This document shows positions 9,344 to 18,902 of a stretch of 64,000 bases of DNA, piece after piece (the stretch's first letter is position 1; each line of letters begins with the position of its first letter). The notes under the pieces are model-generated. The model was not told the DNA's origin, searched no databases, and worked only from the letters and a program-made list of their open reading frames with translations. The position numbers and the translations under genes are program-made. This stretch comes from an uncultured Sphingomonadales bacterium (GTDB taxonomy: Bacteria; Pseudomonadota; Alphaproteobacteria; Sphingomonadales; Sphingomonadaceae), in the NCBI GenBank assembly GCA_903821605.1, contig CAIJLZ010000007.1, positions 62,001 through 126,000 on the forward strand, given 5' to 3'.

Positions 9344-10753
9344 TCATCCGAGCCGGTATGGCACGACATCGCGCACATCCGGATCGACTAAGGCGGGGCG
9401 GTCGGCAGGAGGGAAGGCGCGCTGGTCGCAATGGGGGCGCGGACAGAGACGGCAAGAGATGCCGATGGGGGTCGGATTACCGCTGGGGCCCATGTCGAGA
9501 TGGTCGGCATAGATGAACTGGTACGCCTGTTCGACCTCGCAACCGAGCGCGACGGCATAGCGGCGCGGCTGGCGGGTGAAGCTGCCGGATGGTTTCACTA
9601 GTCCCTTGGCCATGGAGACATAGCGCACGCCATCGGGTGTTTCCGCCAATTGCACCAAAATGCGGTCAGGGATCGCGACTGCCTCATGCACGATCCACAA
9701 CGGGCAGGCGCCGCCGAAGCGTGCGAATTGTAGCCGGGTCGCGGAGTGGCGCTTGGTGATGTTGCCGGCCATGTCGACGCGCAGGAAATAAAAGGGCACG
9801 CCGCGCTCGCCCGGTCGTTGCAGCGTCGAGAGCCGGTGGCAGGCCTGTTCGAAGCTGACCCCGAATTGCTGGCACAGCGCATCGATGTCGTGGCGCAAGG
9901 CTGCCGCTCGTTCACGATAGCGGCCATAGGGCATAAGGATCGCGCCCGCGGCATAATTGGCGAGGCCGACGCGCAATAAGGTGCGCGCCTCATCCGACAG
10001 GCCGGGCGCGGTCCAGGCGATCTCGCCCATCGCCGGGGCCATTTCCAGCGCGGCCAATTGGTGGGCGAGGAAGAAGCGGCGGCTTTCGGGCGGCAGCGCG
10101 GCATTGAGGCGCAATTCGCGCTGCGGTCGGTTGAACTGGCGCAACGGGCTGGCCGCAGATGCGCTTGTCACCCGGATGCCATGGCGGCCGCCCAAGCGTT
10201 CGACCAGCGCGGCTTCGGTCACCATGTTCCCTTCGGCCACGTGACGGGCAAGTTGCTCCGCCGCCCGGTCGAGCGTGTCGACATAATTGCCCGCCCAATG
10301 GAACCAGTCGCGCACCTCTTCCCATGGCAGGCGGGAACGTTCGCCGACCCCGCTTGCCAAGGTGTCATCATGGATGCGGACCTGTTCTTCCGCCTGACGA
10401 TAGGCGGCATGAAGTGCGATCATGCGTTCCGCCAGCACCGGCTGCTGTTCGGCGAAGCGGTGGAGTGTTTCGGCATCCAGTCCCGGCCCGGCGGCGACCG
10501 GTTCCGATAGCGCTTCGGTCAAGGCCGCGATCCGGCCGGTCACTTGTTCCGCCTCGACCGGCTGCCAATCGCCGGGGAAACGGTCGGCCAAGCTGGCGAG
10601 CAAGGCCGCGGTCAGCGGTCGGTCATCATGTTCGATCTGGCTGAGATAGCTGGTCGAGATGCCGAGCAGCGCCGCCATATCGGCCTGTTTCAACTGGCGC
10701 GTCGCGCGCAGCGCACGCAACTGGCTACCGGCATAGATGCGGTGACGGGACAT
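9344..10753 (-). CDS. Short-chain fatty acyl-CoA regulator (ScfR family, PccR-like)
   Basis: The 469-residue protein has an N-terminal XRE/Cro helix-turn-helix (residues 9-63, with [12 protein letters not shown] and SYLSQIE), a central region of the IrrE/ImmA-like type and a DUF2083 C-terminal part. The C-terminal motif [16 protein letters not shown] is diagnostic of ScfR proteins. I start at the ATG at 10753 (MSRHRIYAG); the open frame goes on upstream through the intergenic operator and into antisense of pccB, which is not credible. ScfRs such as Rhodobacter PccR sense acyl-CoA and activate propionyl-CoA carboxylase genes. Here the gene is divergent from pccB, with TTTGCAA sites between, so control of that module and of itself is the natural inference. 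Confidence 0.88.
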   Translation of the reverse strand: MSRHRIYAGSQLRALRATRQLKQADMAALLGISTSYLSQIEHDDRPLTAALLASLADRFPGDWQPVEAEQVTGRIAALTEALSEPVAAGPGLDAETLHRFAEQQPVLAERMIALHAAYRQAEEQVRIHDDTLASGVGERSRLPWEEVRDWFHWAGNYVDTLDRAAEQLARHVAEGNMVTEAALVERLGGRHGIRVTSASAASPLRQFNRPQRELRLNAALPPESRRFFLAHQLAALEMAPAMGEIAWTAPGLSDEARTLLRVGLANYAAGAILMPYGRYRERAAALRHDIDALCQQFGVSFEQACHRLSTLQRPGERGVPFYFLRVDMAGNITKRHSATRLQFARFGGACPLWIVHEAVAIPDRILVQLAETPDGVRYVSMAKGLVKPSGSFTRQPRRYAVALGCEVEQAYQFIYADHLDMGPSGNPTPIGISCRLCPRPHCDQRAFPPADRPALVDPDVRDVVPYRLG

Positions 10754-10767
10754 GGGGCAGAGCCTAG

Positions 10768-10815
10768 TTTGCAAATCAGATATTTGCAACTTTGCAAGAT
10801 TACAGTTGCATTGCA
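10768..10815. promoter_or_regulatory. Putative ScfR/PccR operator cluster between the regulator and pccB
   Basis: The 118-base divergent gap contains TTTGCAAA (10768-10775), TTTGCAA (10783-10789), TTTGCAA (10791-10797) and two tandem TTGCA (10806-10810, 10811-10815). The first site starts 15 bases upstream of the regulator ATG, so binding there could block its own expression, while the others sit 57-90 bases ahead of pccB. TTTGCAAA-like elements are, from memory, the kind of motif reported for PccR in Rhodobacter. No clear sigma-70 hexamers were identified. Confidence 0.65.
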
Positions 10816-10871
10816 GCATCCAATGCGGAAGGGGCGACCAACAGCGAATCCGAACAGGCAAAGGGGCCGTT

Positions 10872-12404
10872 ATGTCTTCCAATATCGCCGAACTCGAAAA
10901 GCGCCGCGACGCCGCCCGTCTTGGCGGGGGGCAGAAGCGCATCGATTCCCAACATGCCAAGGGCCGTTTGACGGCGCGCGAGCGCCTTGCCGTCCTGCTG
11001 GATGAGGGCTCGTTCGAAGAATATGACATGTATGTCGAGCATAACTGCACTGACTTCGGCATGGAGGAGACCAAGATCCCGGGTGACGGTGTGGTCACCG
11101 GATCGGGCACCATCAATGGCCGCCTCGTCTATGTTTATTCGCAGGATTTCACCGTGTTCGGTGGCTCGCTGTCGGAACGTCACGCGCAGAAGATCTGCAA
11201 GGTGATGGATATGGCGATGAAGGTCGGCGCGCCGGTGATTGGTCTGAATGACTCGGGCGGGGCCCGCATTCAGGAAGGCGTGGCCTCATTGGGTGGCTAT
11301 GCCGAGGTATTCCAGCGCAACGTCAACGCCTCGGGCGTGGTGCCGCAGCTATCGCTGATCATGGGCCCGTGCGCGGGTGGCGCGGTTTATTCGCCGTCGA
11401 TGACCGACTTCATCTTCATGGTGAAGGATAGCTCCTATATGTTCGTGACCGGCCCGGATGTGGTGAAGACCGTCACCAATGAGGTCGTGACGCAGGAAGA
11501 ACTTGGCGGTGCCATCACCCATACCAGCAAGTCGGGCGTGGCGGACAATGCGTTCGAAAATGATATTGAGGCGCTGCTTGCGGCCCGCGATTTCTTCGAC
11601 TTCCTGCCGGAAAACAACCGGGCGGGCGTGCCGGAACGGCCGACCGATGATGCATGGGACCGGATCGAGAACAGCCTCGACACGCTGATCCCGGCATCGG
11701 CGTCCATGCCTTATGACATGCACGAAGTGATCCGGAAGACCGTCGATGAAGGCGATTTCTTCGAGGTTCAGCCGAACCATGCGGCTAATATCATCATCGG
11801 CTTTGGCCGGATCGAGGGTCGCACCGTCGGCATCGTCGCCAACCAGCCGATCGTGCTGGCCGGTTGTCTCGACATCAACGCATCCAAAAAGGCCGGGCGC
11901 TTTGTCCGGTTCTGCGATGCGTTCGAAATTCCGATCATCACCTTTGTCGACGTGCCGGGCTTCTTGCCGGGCGTCAGCCAAGAGCATAATGGCATCATCA
12001 AACATGGCGCGAAGCTGCTGTTCGCTTATGCCGAAGCGACCGTGCCGAAGATCACCGTCATCACCCGCAAGGCCTATGGCGGCGCGTATGACGTGATGGC
12101 GTCAAAGCATCTGCGCGGCGATCTCAACTATGCCTGGCCGACCGCCGAAATCGCGGTGATGGGGGCCAAGGGCGCGGTGGAGATCATCTTCCGTTCCGAC
12201 ATTGGCGACCCGGTCAAGATCGCGGAACGCACCAAGGAATATGAAGACCGTTTCGCCAACCCGTTTGTGGCGGCGTCCAAGGGCTTCATCGATGAGGTGA
12301 TCTACCCGCATTCGACCCGCAAGCGCATCGCGCTGGGCCTCCGCAAGCTCCGTAACAAGGAGCTGGAGAATCCGTGGAAGAAGCACGACAACATCCCGCT
12401 CTGA
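10872..12404 (+). CDS. pccB: Propionyl-CoA carboxylase, beta (carboxyltransferase) subunit
   Basis: The 510-residue protein is a biotin-dependent carboxyltransferase that moves CO2 from carboxybiotin to propionyl-CoA. It starts [13 protein letters not shown] at 10872, preceded by AAGGGG at 10861-10866; the frame stays open upstream, but only through the operator region. Crotonase-fold carboxyltransferase motifs are visible: [26 protein letters not shown] in the N half, and [16 protein letters not shown] in the C half, which form the acyl-CoA and biotin sites. The alpha subunit is encoded at the far end of the same gene cluster (15825-17831), giving the usual alpha6-beta6 enzyme. Confidence 0.95.
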   Translation: MSSNIAELEKRRDAARLGGGQKRIDSQHAKGRLTARERLAVLLDEGSFEEYDMYVEHNCTDFGMEETKIPGDGVVTGSGTINGRLVYVYSQDFTVFGGSLSERHAQKICKVMDMAMKVGAPVIGLNDSGGARIQEGVASLGGYAEVFQRNVNASGVVPQLSLIMGPCAGGAVYSPSMTDFIFMVKDSSYMFVTGPDVVKTVTNEVVTQEELGGAITHTSKSGVADNAFENDIEALLAARDFFDFLPENNRAGVPERPTDDAWDRIENSLDTLIPASASMPYDMHEVIRKTVDEGDFFEVQPNHAANIIIGFGRIEGRTVGIVANQPIVLAGCLDINASKKAGRFVRFCDAFEIPIITFVDVPGFLPGVSQEHNGIIKHGAKLLFAYAEATVPKITVITRKAYGGAYDVMASKHLRGDLNYAWPTAEIAVMGAKGAVEIIFRSDIGDPVKIAERTKEYEDRFANPFVAASKGFIDEVIYPHSTRKRIALGLRKLRNKELENPWKKHDNIPL

Positions 12405-12447
12405 GGTCCATGCACTTGCTGGTGCAGGAAGACGAAAGGAGACTGAC

Positions 12448-12885
12448 ATGAAACTCGGCCGTCTGAACCATATCGGGGTTGCGACCCCGTCGATCGAAGC
12501 GAGCATCGCCTTTTACCGCGACGTGATGGGCGCGACGAAGATCCATGCGCCGTTCGACCTGCCGTCGCAGGGCGTGAAGGTCTGCTTCGTCGATACGCCG
12601 GGCGAAAATGGCACCAATGGCACCCAGATCGAATTGATCGAGCCATTGGGCGAGACCAGCAATATCCGGGGCTTCATCGAGAAGAACCCGCAGGGTGGCC
12701 AGCACCATATGTGTTATGAAGTGCCGGACATTCATGCTGCCAAGGCTGAGTTCGAAGCGATGGGCAAGCGCGTGCTGGGTGAGCCGCGCATCGGCGCCCA
12801 TGGCACGCTGATCTTCTTCCTGCATCCCAAGGACATGGGCGGCATCCTGACCGAGATCATGGAAACCCCCAAGGACGCGCACTGA
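12448..12885 (+). CDS. mce: Methylmalonyl-CoA epimerase
   Basis: This 145-residue glyoxalase-fold enzyme interconverts the (S)- and (R)-forms of methylmalonyl-CoA, between the carboxylase and the mutase. The metal ligands expected from the Propionibacterium enzyme are all present: His8 (LNHIGVA), Gln60, His87 (in QHHMCYEV) and Glu136 (ILTEIM). The length is standard. An AAAGGAGA ribosome-binding site precedes the ATG, and the gene is 43 bases after pccB. Confidence 0.94.
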   Translation: MKLGRLNHIGVATPSIEASIAFYRDVMGATKIHAPFDLPSQGVKVCFVDTPGENGTNGTQIELIEPLGETSNIRGFIEKNPQGGQHHMCYEVPDIHAAKAEFEAMGKRVLGEPRIGAHGTLIFFLHPKDMGGILTEIMETPKDAH

Positions 12886-12910
12886 GCGCGCCGGTGCGAG
12901 AGGAAGACGC

Positions 12911-13681
12911 ATGAGCGACGACCCCATTTTATATGAGCTGAGCGACGGTATTGCGACGCTGACGCTCAACCGGCCAGACCGCATGAACGCGCTCGGCTCG
13001 TGGTTTTTGGGCGCGATGCATGCGGCGCTTGACCGCGTTATTGCCGATGGCGCGCGGGTGGTGCTGATCAACGCGCGGGGTCGGGGCTTTTGTTCGGGCG
13101 CCGATCTCATCGAAGGCCTGCCCGATGATCTTGGCCAGTTGGTCGAGGAAAAATACAATCCCGTCATGCAGCGGTTGATCGATCTGCCGATCCCGGTGAT
13201 CGCCGCTGTCAATGGCGCGGCGGCCGGTGCGGGTTGTGCGCTGGCGCTGTCGGCTGATCTGGTGGTGGCGGCAGAGGATAGCTATTTCCTCCTCGCCTTC
13301 GCCAATATCGGGCTGGTGCCGGATTGCGGCGCGACGTGGCTGGTGGCGAATGCGCTGGGCCGTGCCCGCGCGCTGGAGATGATGTTGCTGGGTGAAAAAA
13401 TCCCGGCGACCAAGGCGCAGGATTGGGGCTTGATCCATAAGGTCGTGCCCAATGACGCCTTGCAGGATGAGGCGCGCGCGCTTGCTGCCCGGCTCGCCAA
13501 GGGGCCGACGACGGCCTATGGCCTGATCCGCCGTTCAGTCGGCAAGGCGCTGGCCGGCACCTATGAGCAGGCACTGGCGCAGGAAATTCTCGACCAGCGT
13601 GCCGCTGGCAATAGCCGTGACTCGCGCGAGGCGATTGCCGCCTTCGTCGAGAAGCGCAAACCCGTTTTTCAAGGCAAGTAA
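12911..13681 (+). CDS. Enoyl-CoA hydratase/isomerase family protein
   Basis: The 256-residue crotonase-fold protein has [13 protein letters not shown] near the N terminus and the oxyanion-hole segments GFCSGADL and [16 protein letters not shown]. The position of the usual second catalytic Glu is occupied by Asp/Cys (LVPDCGATW, where hydratases have PExG/GTQR), so it is closer to PaaG-type isomerases or other family branches than to a classical two-Glu hydratase. It sits between mce and the mutase, 25 and 14 bases from its neighbours, so it is expressed with the propionyl-CoA module. Its reaction cannot be assigned from sequence. Confidence 0.85.
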   Translation: MSDDPILYELSDGIATLTLNRPDRMNALGSWFLGAMHAALDRVIADGARVVLINARGRGFCSGADLIEGLPDDLGQLVEEKYNPVMQRLIDLPIPVIAAVNGAAAGAGCALALSADLVVAAEDSYFLLAFANIGLVPDCGATWLVANALGRARALEMMLLGEKIPATKAQDWGLIHKVVPNDALQDEARALAARLAKGPTTAYGLIRRSVGKALAGTYEQALAQEILDQRAAGNSRDSREAIAAFVEKRKPVFQGK

Positions 13682-13695
13682 GGCAAAGGTGCAGC

Positions 13696-15825
13696 ATGGC
13701 TGGAATTGAAGACTGGAAAAATCTTGCCGCCAAGGAAGTCAAGGGCAAGGACCTGAACTGGGAAACGCCCGAAGGCATCGTCGTGAAACCGCTGTACACC
13801 GGCGAAGACGTGACCGTTGAACCGGGCCTGCCGGGCTTTGCCCCGTTCACCCGTGGCGTGCGTGCCTCGATGTATGCGGGTCGTCCGTGGACGGTGCGTC
13901 AATATGCCGGTTTCTCGACGGCTGAGGAATCGAACGCTTTCTATCGTCGCAACCTGGCGGCGGGCCAGAAGGGCCTGTCGGTCGCCTTCGATTTGGCGAC
14001 CCATCGCGGTTATGACTCGGACCATCCGCGCGTCGTCGGTGACGTTGGCAAGGCGGGCGTCGCGATCGACTCGGTCGAGGACATGAAGATCCTGTTCGAC
14101 GGCATTCCGCTCGATAAAATGTCGGTCTCGATGACGATGAACGGCGCGGTGATCCCGATCCTCGCCTTCTTCATCGTCGCGGGTGAGGAACAAGGCGTGC
14201 CGACCGAACAGCTCGATGGCACGATCCAGAACGACATTCTCAAAGAGTTCATGGTGCGGAACACCTATATCTATCCGCCCGAACCCTCGATGCGCATCAT
14301 CTCCGATATCTTCGGCTAGACCTCGCAGAAAATGCCGAAGTTCAACTCGATCTCGATCTCCGGCTACCACATGCAGGAAGCTGGCGCGACGCAGGTGCAG
14401 GAACTCGCCTTCACCATCGCCGACGGGATGGAATATGTGAAATATGGCGTGGCTTCGGGCCTCGACATCGACAAATTTGCCGGTCGCCTGTCCTTCTTCT
14501 TCGCCATTGGCATGAACTTCTTCATGGAAGTAGCCAAGCTGCGCGCGGCCCGCGTGCTGTGGCACCGCGTGATGACCAAGCTTGGCGCGCAGGACGAACG
14601 CTCCAAGATGCTGCGCACCCATTGCCAGACCTCGGGCGTGTCGCTGACCGAACAGGATCCCTATAACAACGTCATCCGCACCACGATCGAAGCGATGGCG
14701 GCGATGCTGGGTGGCACGCAGTCGCTGCACACCAACGCGCTCGACGAGGCCATTGCACTCCCGACCGATTTCTCGGCCCGCATTGCGCGCAACACGCAGA
14801 TCGTGATCCAGGAAGAAACCGGCATGTGCAATGTCGTCGATCCGCTTGGCGGCAGCTATTATATTGAATCGCTGACCCAGCAATTGGTCGACAAGGCTTG
14901 GGAAATCATCGAACGCGTCGATGGTGAAGGCGGCATGGCCAAGGCGGTGGCCGCGGGCTGGCCGAAGGCGATGATTGAAGAAGCCGCTGCAGCGCGTCAG
15001 GCCCGTGTCGATCGCGCCGATGATGTGATCGTCGGGGTCAACAAATATCGTCTGGCGACCGAAGATCATCTCGAAACGCTCGAAGTCGACAATGCCAAGG
15101 TGCGCGAAGGGCAGATCACCCGCCTGAAGGCGACCAAGGCCGCGCGCAACGAGGCCAAGTGCCAGGCTGCGCTCGACGCGCTGCGCGAAGGTGCGAAGGG
15201 CGGGGCTAATCTGCTCGCGCTCGCCGTCGACGCCGCCCGCGAACGCGCCACGCTCGGCGAAATCTCGTCGGCGATGGAAGATGTGTTTGGCCGTTATGGC
15301 ACCACTCCGACCCCGGTGAAGGGCGTCTATGCCGCGCCTTATGCGGGTGACACCCGGTGGCAGCAGGTGATTGATGGCGTTGCCGCCGTTGAACGCCGCA
15401 TGGGCCGCAAGCCGAAGCTGTTGGTCGCCAAAATGGGTCAGGATGGCCATGATCGCGGCGCGAATGTGATCGCCTCCGCCTTCTCGGACATGGGCTTTGA
15501 TGTTGTGTCGGGCCCGCTGTTCCAGACGCCGGATGAAACCGTCGTGTTGGCGCTGGATGCCGGGGTCGATGTCGTCGGCGCCTCGTCGCTGGCTGCCGGT
15601 CACAAGACGCTGATCCCGGAATTGATCAAGCTGCTCAAGGAACAGGGCCGTGGCGACATTAAGGTGATCGCTGGCGGCGTTATTCCGCCGCAGGATTATG
15701 ACTTCCTGCGCGATGCCGGGGTGCAGGGTATTTATGGCCCGGGTTCGAACGTGGTCGAATGTGCGGCAGATGTGCTGCGTCTGCTGGGCCACAACATGCC
15801 ACCGGCTGGGGAGGCCGCAGAATAA
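13696..15825 (+). pseudogene. Methylmalonyl-CoA mutase, interrupted by one in-frame TAG
   Basis: The frame from 13696 to 15825 reads as a complete 709-codon B12-dependent mutase that turns (R)-methylmalonyl-CoA into succinyl-CoA, except for TAG at codon 208. The N-terminal part (207 codons) has [13 protein letters not shown], the substrate-site region, and ends MRIISDIFG. The frame resumes at once with [23 protein letters not shown], which carries the active-site Tyr-His pair, and finishes with the cobalamin domain (GQDGHDRG, the DxHxxG motif, in the last fifth). Family members have a Tyr where the TAG falls, so one TAC-to-TAG change explains it. There is no frameshift, no other stop and no decay. 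It could be a real fresh null mutation, a sequencing error, or read-through. An ATG at 14332 could restart the C-terminal 497 residues, but these lack part of the barrel. The stop codon overlaps pccA by one base. Confidence 0.9.
14317..14319 (+). other. Premature amber codon in the mutase frame
   Basis: TAG stands at codon 208, between GGC (Gly) and ACC (Thr). The conserved sequence context predicts Tyr, so a C-to-G change at 14319 is the simplest origin. TAG ends the patatin gene normally, so general amber suppression in this organism is unlikely. Confidence 0.95.
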
Positions 15826-17831
15826 TGTTCAAGAAGATCCTGATCGCCAACCGTGGCGAAATCGCTTGCCGCGTGATCCGCACCGCCAAGCGCATGGGTA
15901 TCGCGACCGTCGCCGTCTATTCGGATGCGGACGCGCGTGCGCCCTTCGTCCAGATGGCGGATGAGGCCGTGCACATCGGCCCATCGCCAGCGGCCCAATC
16001 CTATCTGATCGCCGAGAAGATCATCGAGGCGTGCAAGCAGACCGGCGCGGAAGCCGTGCATCCGGGCTATGGCTTTTTGTCGGAACGCACCTCCTTTGCG
16101 CAGGCGCTGGCCGACAATGGCATCGCCTTCATCGGCCCGCCGATCAACGCGATTGCCGCGATGGGCGACAAGATCGAATCGAAGAAGCTGGCCAAGGCGG
16201 CGGGCGTGAATGTCGTCCCCGGCTTTGTCGGCGAGATCGAAGACACCGAGCACGCCGTCCGCATTTCGGATGAAATCGGCTATCCGGTGATGATGAAGGC
16301 GTCGGCTGGCGGCGGCGGCAAGGGCATGCGTCTTGCCTATAATGAGCAGGACGTGCGCGAAGGCTTTGAAGCCACCAAGCGCGAGGGCCTGAACAGCTTC
16401 GGCGACGACCGCGTGTTTATCGAGAAGTTCATTCTCAACCCGCGCCACATCGAAATTCAGATCCTCGGCGACCAGCACGGCAATGTGCTGTATCTGAACG
16501 AACGCGAATGCTCGATCCAGCGCCGCCACCAGAAGGTGGTTGAAGAGGCCCCGTCACCGTTCGTCACGCCCAAGATGCGCAAGGCCATGGGTGAACAGTG
16601 CGTCGCCCTGTCCAAGGCGGTTGGCTATTTCAGCGCGGGCACGGTGGAACTGATCGTCTCGGGTGCTGACCCCTCGGGCGAGAGCTTCTACTTCCTCGAA
16701 ATGAACACCCGCCTGCAGGTGGAGCATCCGGTCACGGAATGCATCACCGGCATTGATCTGGTCGAACAGATGATCCGCGTGGCGGCGGGCGAAAAGCTGG
16801 CGCTGACGCAGGATGATGTGAAAATCGACGGCTGGGCGATTGAAAACCGCGTCTATGCCGAAGACCCCTATCGCGGCTTCCTGCCGTCGACCGGTCGTTT
16901 GGTGCGCTACAACCCGCCGGTCAAGGGCTGGACGGGTGACATTCGCGGCGTTGATGGCGTGCGGGTGGACGATGGCGTGATGGACGGCGGCGAAGTGTCG
17001 ATGTTCTACGATCCGATGATCGCCAAGCTGATCACCTGGGCACCGACCCGCGAAGAAGCTGCCGACAAGCAGATCACCGCGCTCGACAAGTTCGAAATCG
17101 AAGGCTTGGGCCATAATATCGACTTCGTATCCGCGATCATGCAGCATCCGCGCTTCCGCTCGGGTGAGCTGACCACGGGCTTTATCGCCGAGGAATATCC
17201 GGACGGTTTTAGCGGGGCGGCGACCTCGCCGGACCTGATCCGCGCCCTTGCCGCGATTGCCGCCTTTGCCGCGACCGCCGAGGCGGATCGTGCCCGGCAG
17301 ATCGACGGCCAGCTGGGTGATGAGCTGGAGCCGCCGCTGGCCTGGCAGGTTAAGATCGGCGATGCGATCCATGATGTCGCGTTCGAAGGTGAGGACGTCA
17401 CCGTCGATGGCCATTCGTTCGATCTCGCGATTGAATATACGCCGGGCGACCGGCTGGTCGAAGCCGAGGTGAATGGTGAGGAACTGGCGGTCAAGCTTGC
17501 CAAGACCCGCATGGGGTTCAAGCTGACCACCCGTGGTGCGATCCATCAGGCGCGGGTGCTGCCCGCGTCGATTGCGCCGCTCGCCGCGCACATGATCGAG
17601 AAGACCCCGCCGGATCTCTCGCGCTTCCTGCTTTGCCCGATGCCGGGCCTGCTGGTGGCGCTCCATGTGCAGGTAGGTGACAAGGTCGAAGCCGGCCAGC
17701 CGCTGGCGGTGGTCGAGGCGATGAAGATGGAAAACATCCTGCGGGCCGAAAAATCCGCCGTGGTGAAGACCGTCAACGCCAAGGCAGGCGAAAGCCTCGC
17801 CGTGGACGCCGTGATCCTCGAAATGGAATAA
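15825..17831 (+). CDS. pccA: Propionyl-CoA carboxylase, alpha subunit (biotin carboxylase plus biotin carrier)
   Basis: This 668-residue protein starts at the ATG at 15825, whose A is the last base of the mutase stop (TAATG overlap). The N-terminal biotin carboxylase begins FKKILIANRGEIACRVIRT; the ATP-grasp glycine loop SAGGGGKGM and the EMNTRLQVEHPVTE motif follow. A middle BT-like linker precedes the C-terminal biotinyl domain with VEAMKMENIL, the biotinylated Lys being residue 634, 34 residues from the end, as usual. It loads CO2 onto biotin for PccB. It is the last gene of the propionyl-CoA cluster and is followed by a strong terminator. Confidence 0.96.
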   Translation: MFKKILIANRGEIACRVIRTAKRMGIATVAVYSDADARAPFVQMADEAVHIGPSPAAQSYLIAEKIIEACKQTGAEAVHPGYGFLSERTSFAQALADNGIAFIGPPINAIAAMGDKIESKKLAKAAGVNVVPGFVGEIEDTEHAVRISDEIGYPVMMKASAGGGGKGMRLAYNEQDVREGFEATKREGLNSFGDDRVFIEKFILNPRHIEIQILGDQHGNVLYLNERECSIQRRHQKVVEEAPSPFVTPKMRKAMGEQCVALSKAVGYFSAGTVELIVSGADPSGESFYFLEMNTRLQVEHPVTECITGIDLVEQMIRVAAGEKLALTQDDVKIDGWAIENRVYAEDPYRGFLPSTGRLVRYNPPVKGWTGDIRGVDGVRVDDGVMDGGEVSMFYDPMIAKLITWAPTREEAADKQITALDKFEIEGLGHNIDFVSAIMQHPRFRSGELTTGFIAEEYPDGFSGAATSPDLIRALAAIAAFAATAEADRARQIDGQLGDELEPPLAWQVKIGDAIHDVAFEGEDVTVDGHSFDLAIEYTPGDRLVEAEVNGEELAVKLAKTRMGFKLTTRGAIHQARVLPASIAPLAAHMIEKTPPDLSRFLLCPMPGLLVALHVQVGDKVEAGQPLAVVEAMKMENILRAEKSAVVKTVNAKAGESLAVDAVILEME

Positions 17832-17873
17832 GGCCAAGAGGGGCCTGGCCTCTCTGATGGTTTCCGGACCGAG

Positions 17874-17902
17874 AAGGGGAGCTGGCGACGGCTCCCCTTT
17901 TT
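17874..17902 (+). terminator. Rho-independent terminator after pccA
   Basis: Nine-base arms AAGGGGAGC (17874-17882) and GCTCCCCTT (17891-17899) close an 8-base loop and run into five T residues. A weaker AGAGG/CCTCT hairpin lies just before it. Confidence 0.9.
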
Positions 17903-17934
17903 CATGCTGGCGTTTCGTGGGGATGCGAGGGCGC

Positions 17935-17962
17935 GGATGCTGAACCAAGTTCAGCACGACGA
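17935..17962. repeat. REP-like palindromic element
   Basis: GGATGCTGAAC-CAA-GTTCAGCACGACGA contains the palindrome TGCTGAAC/GTTCAGCA. The same 28 bases recur with a single change at 40053-40080, each time in a gap between genes and each time followed by a G-rich tail. It has the look of a dispersed sphingomonad intergenic repeat. Confidence 0.75.
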
Positions 17963-17991
17963 GGCGTGGGGGCGCGGCGGGCGTGTGGTCG

Positions 17992-18834
17992 TTAGTGCGG
18001 ATCGCTCGTCGTCGCTGGTGTGCTAGTGGTGCTCGATGTCACCACTTGTTCCAGTGCACGGCGGGCATTGTCGCCGACCGGGCCGGTCTTGTCGGCTTCG
18101 GCGGCGCGTTGCCATGCGGCTTGCGCGGCCTTGGGGGCATCAAGCGCATAGGCGATGTTGCCCGCCTCATAGGCGACCGCCGCATCGTCCGGGGCCTTGG
18201 CCATGGCGGTCGCGATATCGGCTTCGGCGCGCTTGAGATCGCCCATCCGCCGGGCGAGCGTCGCCGAGAGTAGCCAGCCCATCGGATCGGCGGGCACCAG
18301 TTTCAAGGCGGCGTCAAGATCGACGCGCGCCCCCGGCAGGTCATTGAGCACGACATCGGCGCGCGCCCGGTCAAGATGGGCCTCGCCTTGTTGGGCCGCG
18401 CTCAGCGTCGGCAGGGCTAGTGCCGCATCGAACAGCCCGCGCGCGCGGGACGGATCATCGCCCGCCACGGCCGCATTGCCCGCCTGCACATAGAAAAACG
18501 CGGCCCGCCCGTCACGATTGAGCAATGCCATTTTCGCCGCCTGTTCAAAGGTGGTGACCGCCGGGCCGAACCGGTCCTGCGCGACAAAGGCGAGGGCAAG
18601 GCAATGAAGGGCGGGCAGGCCGCCATTTTCCTGACGCCATTTTTCCGCATGGGCTTGGGCGGTTGCGACATCCGATGGGATCAGGCTGACGCAGCTATTA
18701 AAGCGCGCCTCGGCGGAATTGGCGGCTGCGGCTGGGGCAGCGGGTGTGGCAGGTGCGGCGGATGGGGCAGGCGCAGCGGGTGCAGCGGCCAGCATCAAGG
18801 TAGCAAGGATGATCATGGCACCGGCCTGTAGCAT
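17992..18834 (-). CDS. Exported tetratricopeptide-repeat protein
   Basis: The 280-residue protein has a signal-type N terminus (IILATLMLAAAP) followed by an Ala/Pro-rich linker, then helical TPR-like units over about residues 45-260 (LHCLALAFVAQDRFGPAVTTFEQAA, AYEAGNIAYALDAPKAAQAAWQRAA are typical repeat halves, shown only in part). It ends in a Ser/Thr-rich tail. It is probably periplasmic and a protein-interaction scaffold; no function can be assigned. The start could be the Met at 18834 or the one at 18816; neither has a good ribosome-binding site. It is divergent from the M50 protease gene. Confidence 0.7.
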   Translation of the reverse strand: MLQAGAMIILATLMLAAAPAAPAPSAAPATPAAPAAAANSAEARFNSCVSLIPSDVATAQAHAEKWRQENGGLPALHCLALAFVAQDRFGPAVTTFEQAAKMALLNRDGRAAFFYVQAGNAAVAGDDPSRARGLFDAALALPTLSAAQQGEAHLDRARADVVLNDLPGARVDLDAALKLVPADPMGWLLSATLARRMGDLKRAEADIATAMAKAPDDAAVAYEAGNIAYALDAPKAAQAAWQRAAEADKTGPVGDNARRALEQVVTSSTTSTPATTSDPH

Positions 18835-18902
18835 AAAGGCTGCACCGATGCTGAACGGAGAATGCGCTTGGGCGGGCCATCACCCTCGGCTATGGCCAGC
18901 GC

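Noticed and set aside
14317-14319. Amber recoding to pyrrolysine or selenocysteine-like insertion
   Set aside because: Family members have Tyr at this place, there is no sign of the insertion machinery in the window, and TAG is an ordinary stop in the patatin gene.
13669-15792. A 707-codon open frame antisense to the methylmalonyl-CoA mutase
   Set aside because: It is a by-product of G+C-rich third positions in the real gene. Its translation has no recognisable domain and is rich in His, Arg and Asp in the pattern of antisense frames.
17837-17853. Second terminator after pccA
   Set aside because: The AGAGG/CCTCT hairpin is short and lacks a T tract; the stronger terminator follows at 17874-17902.
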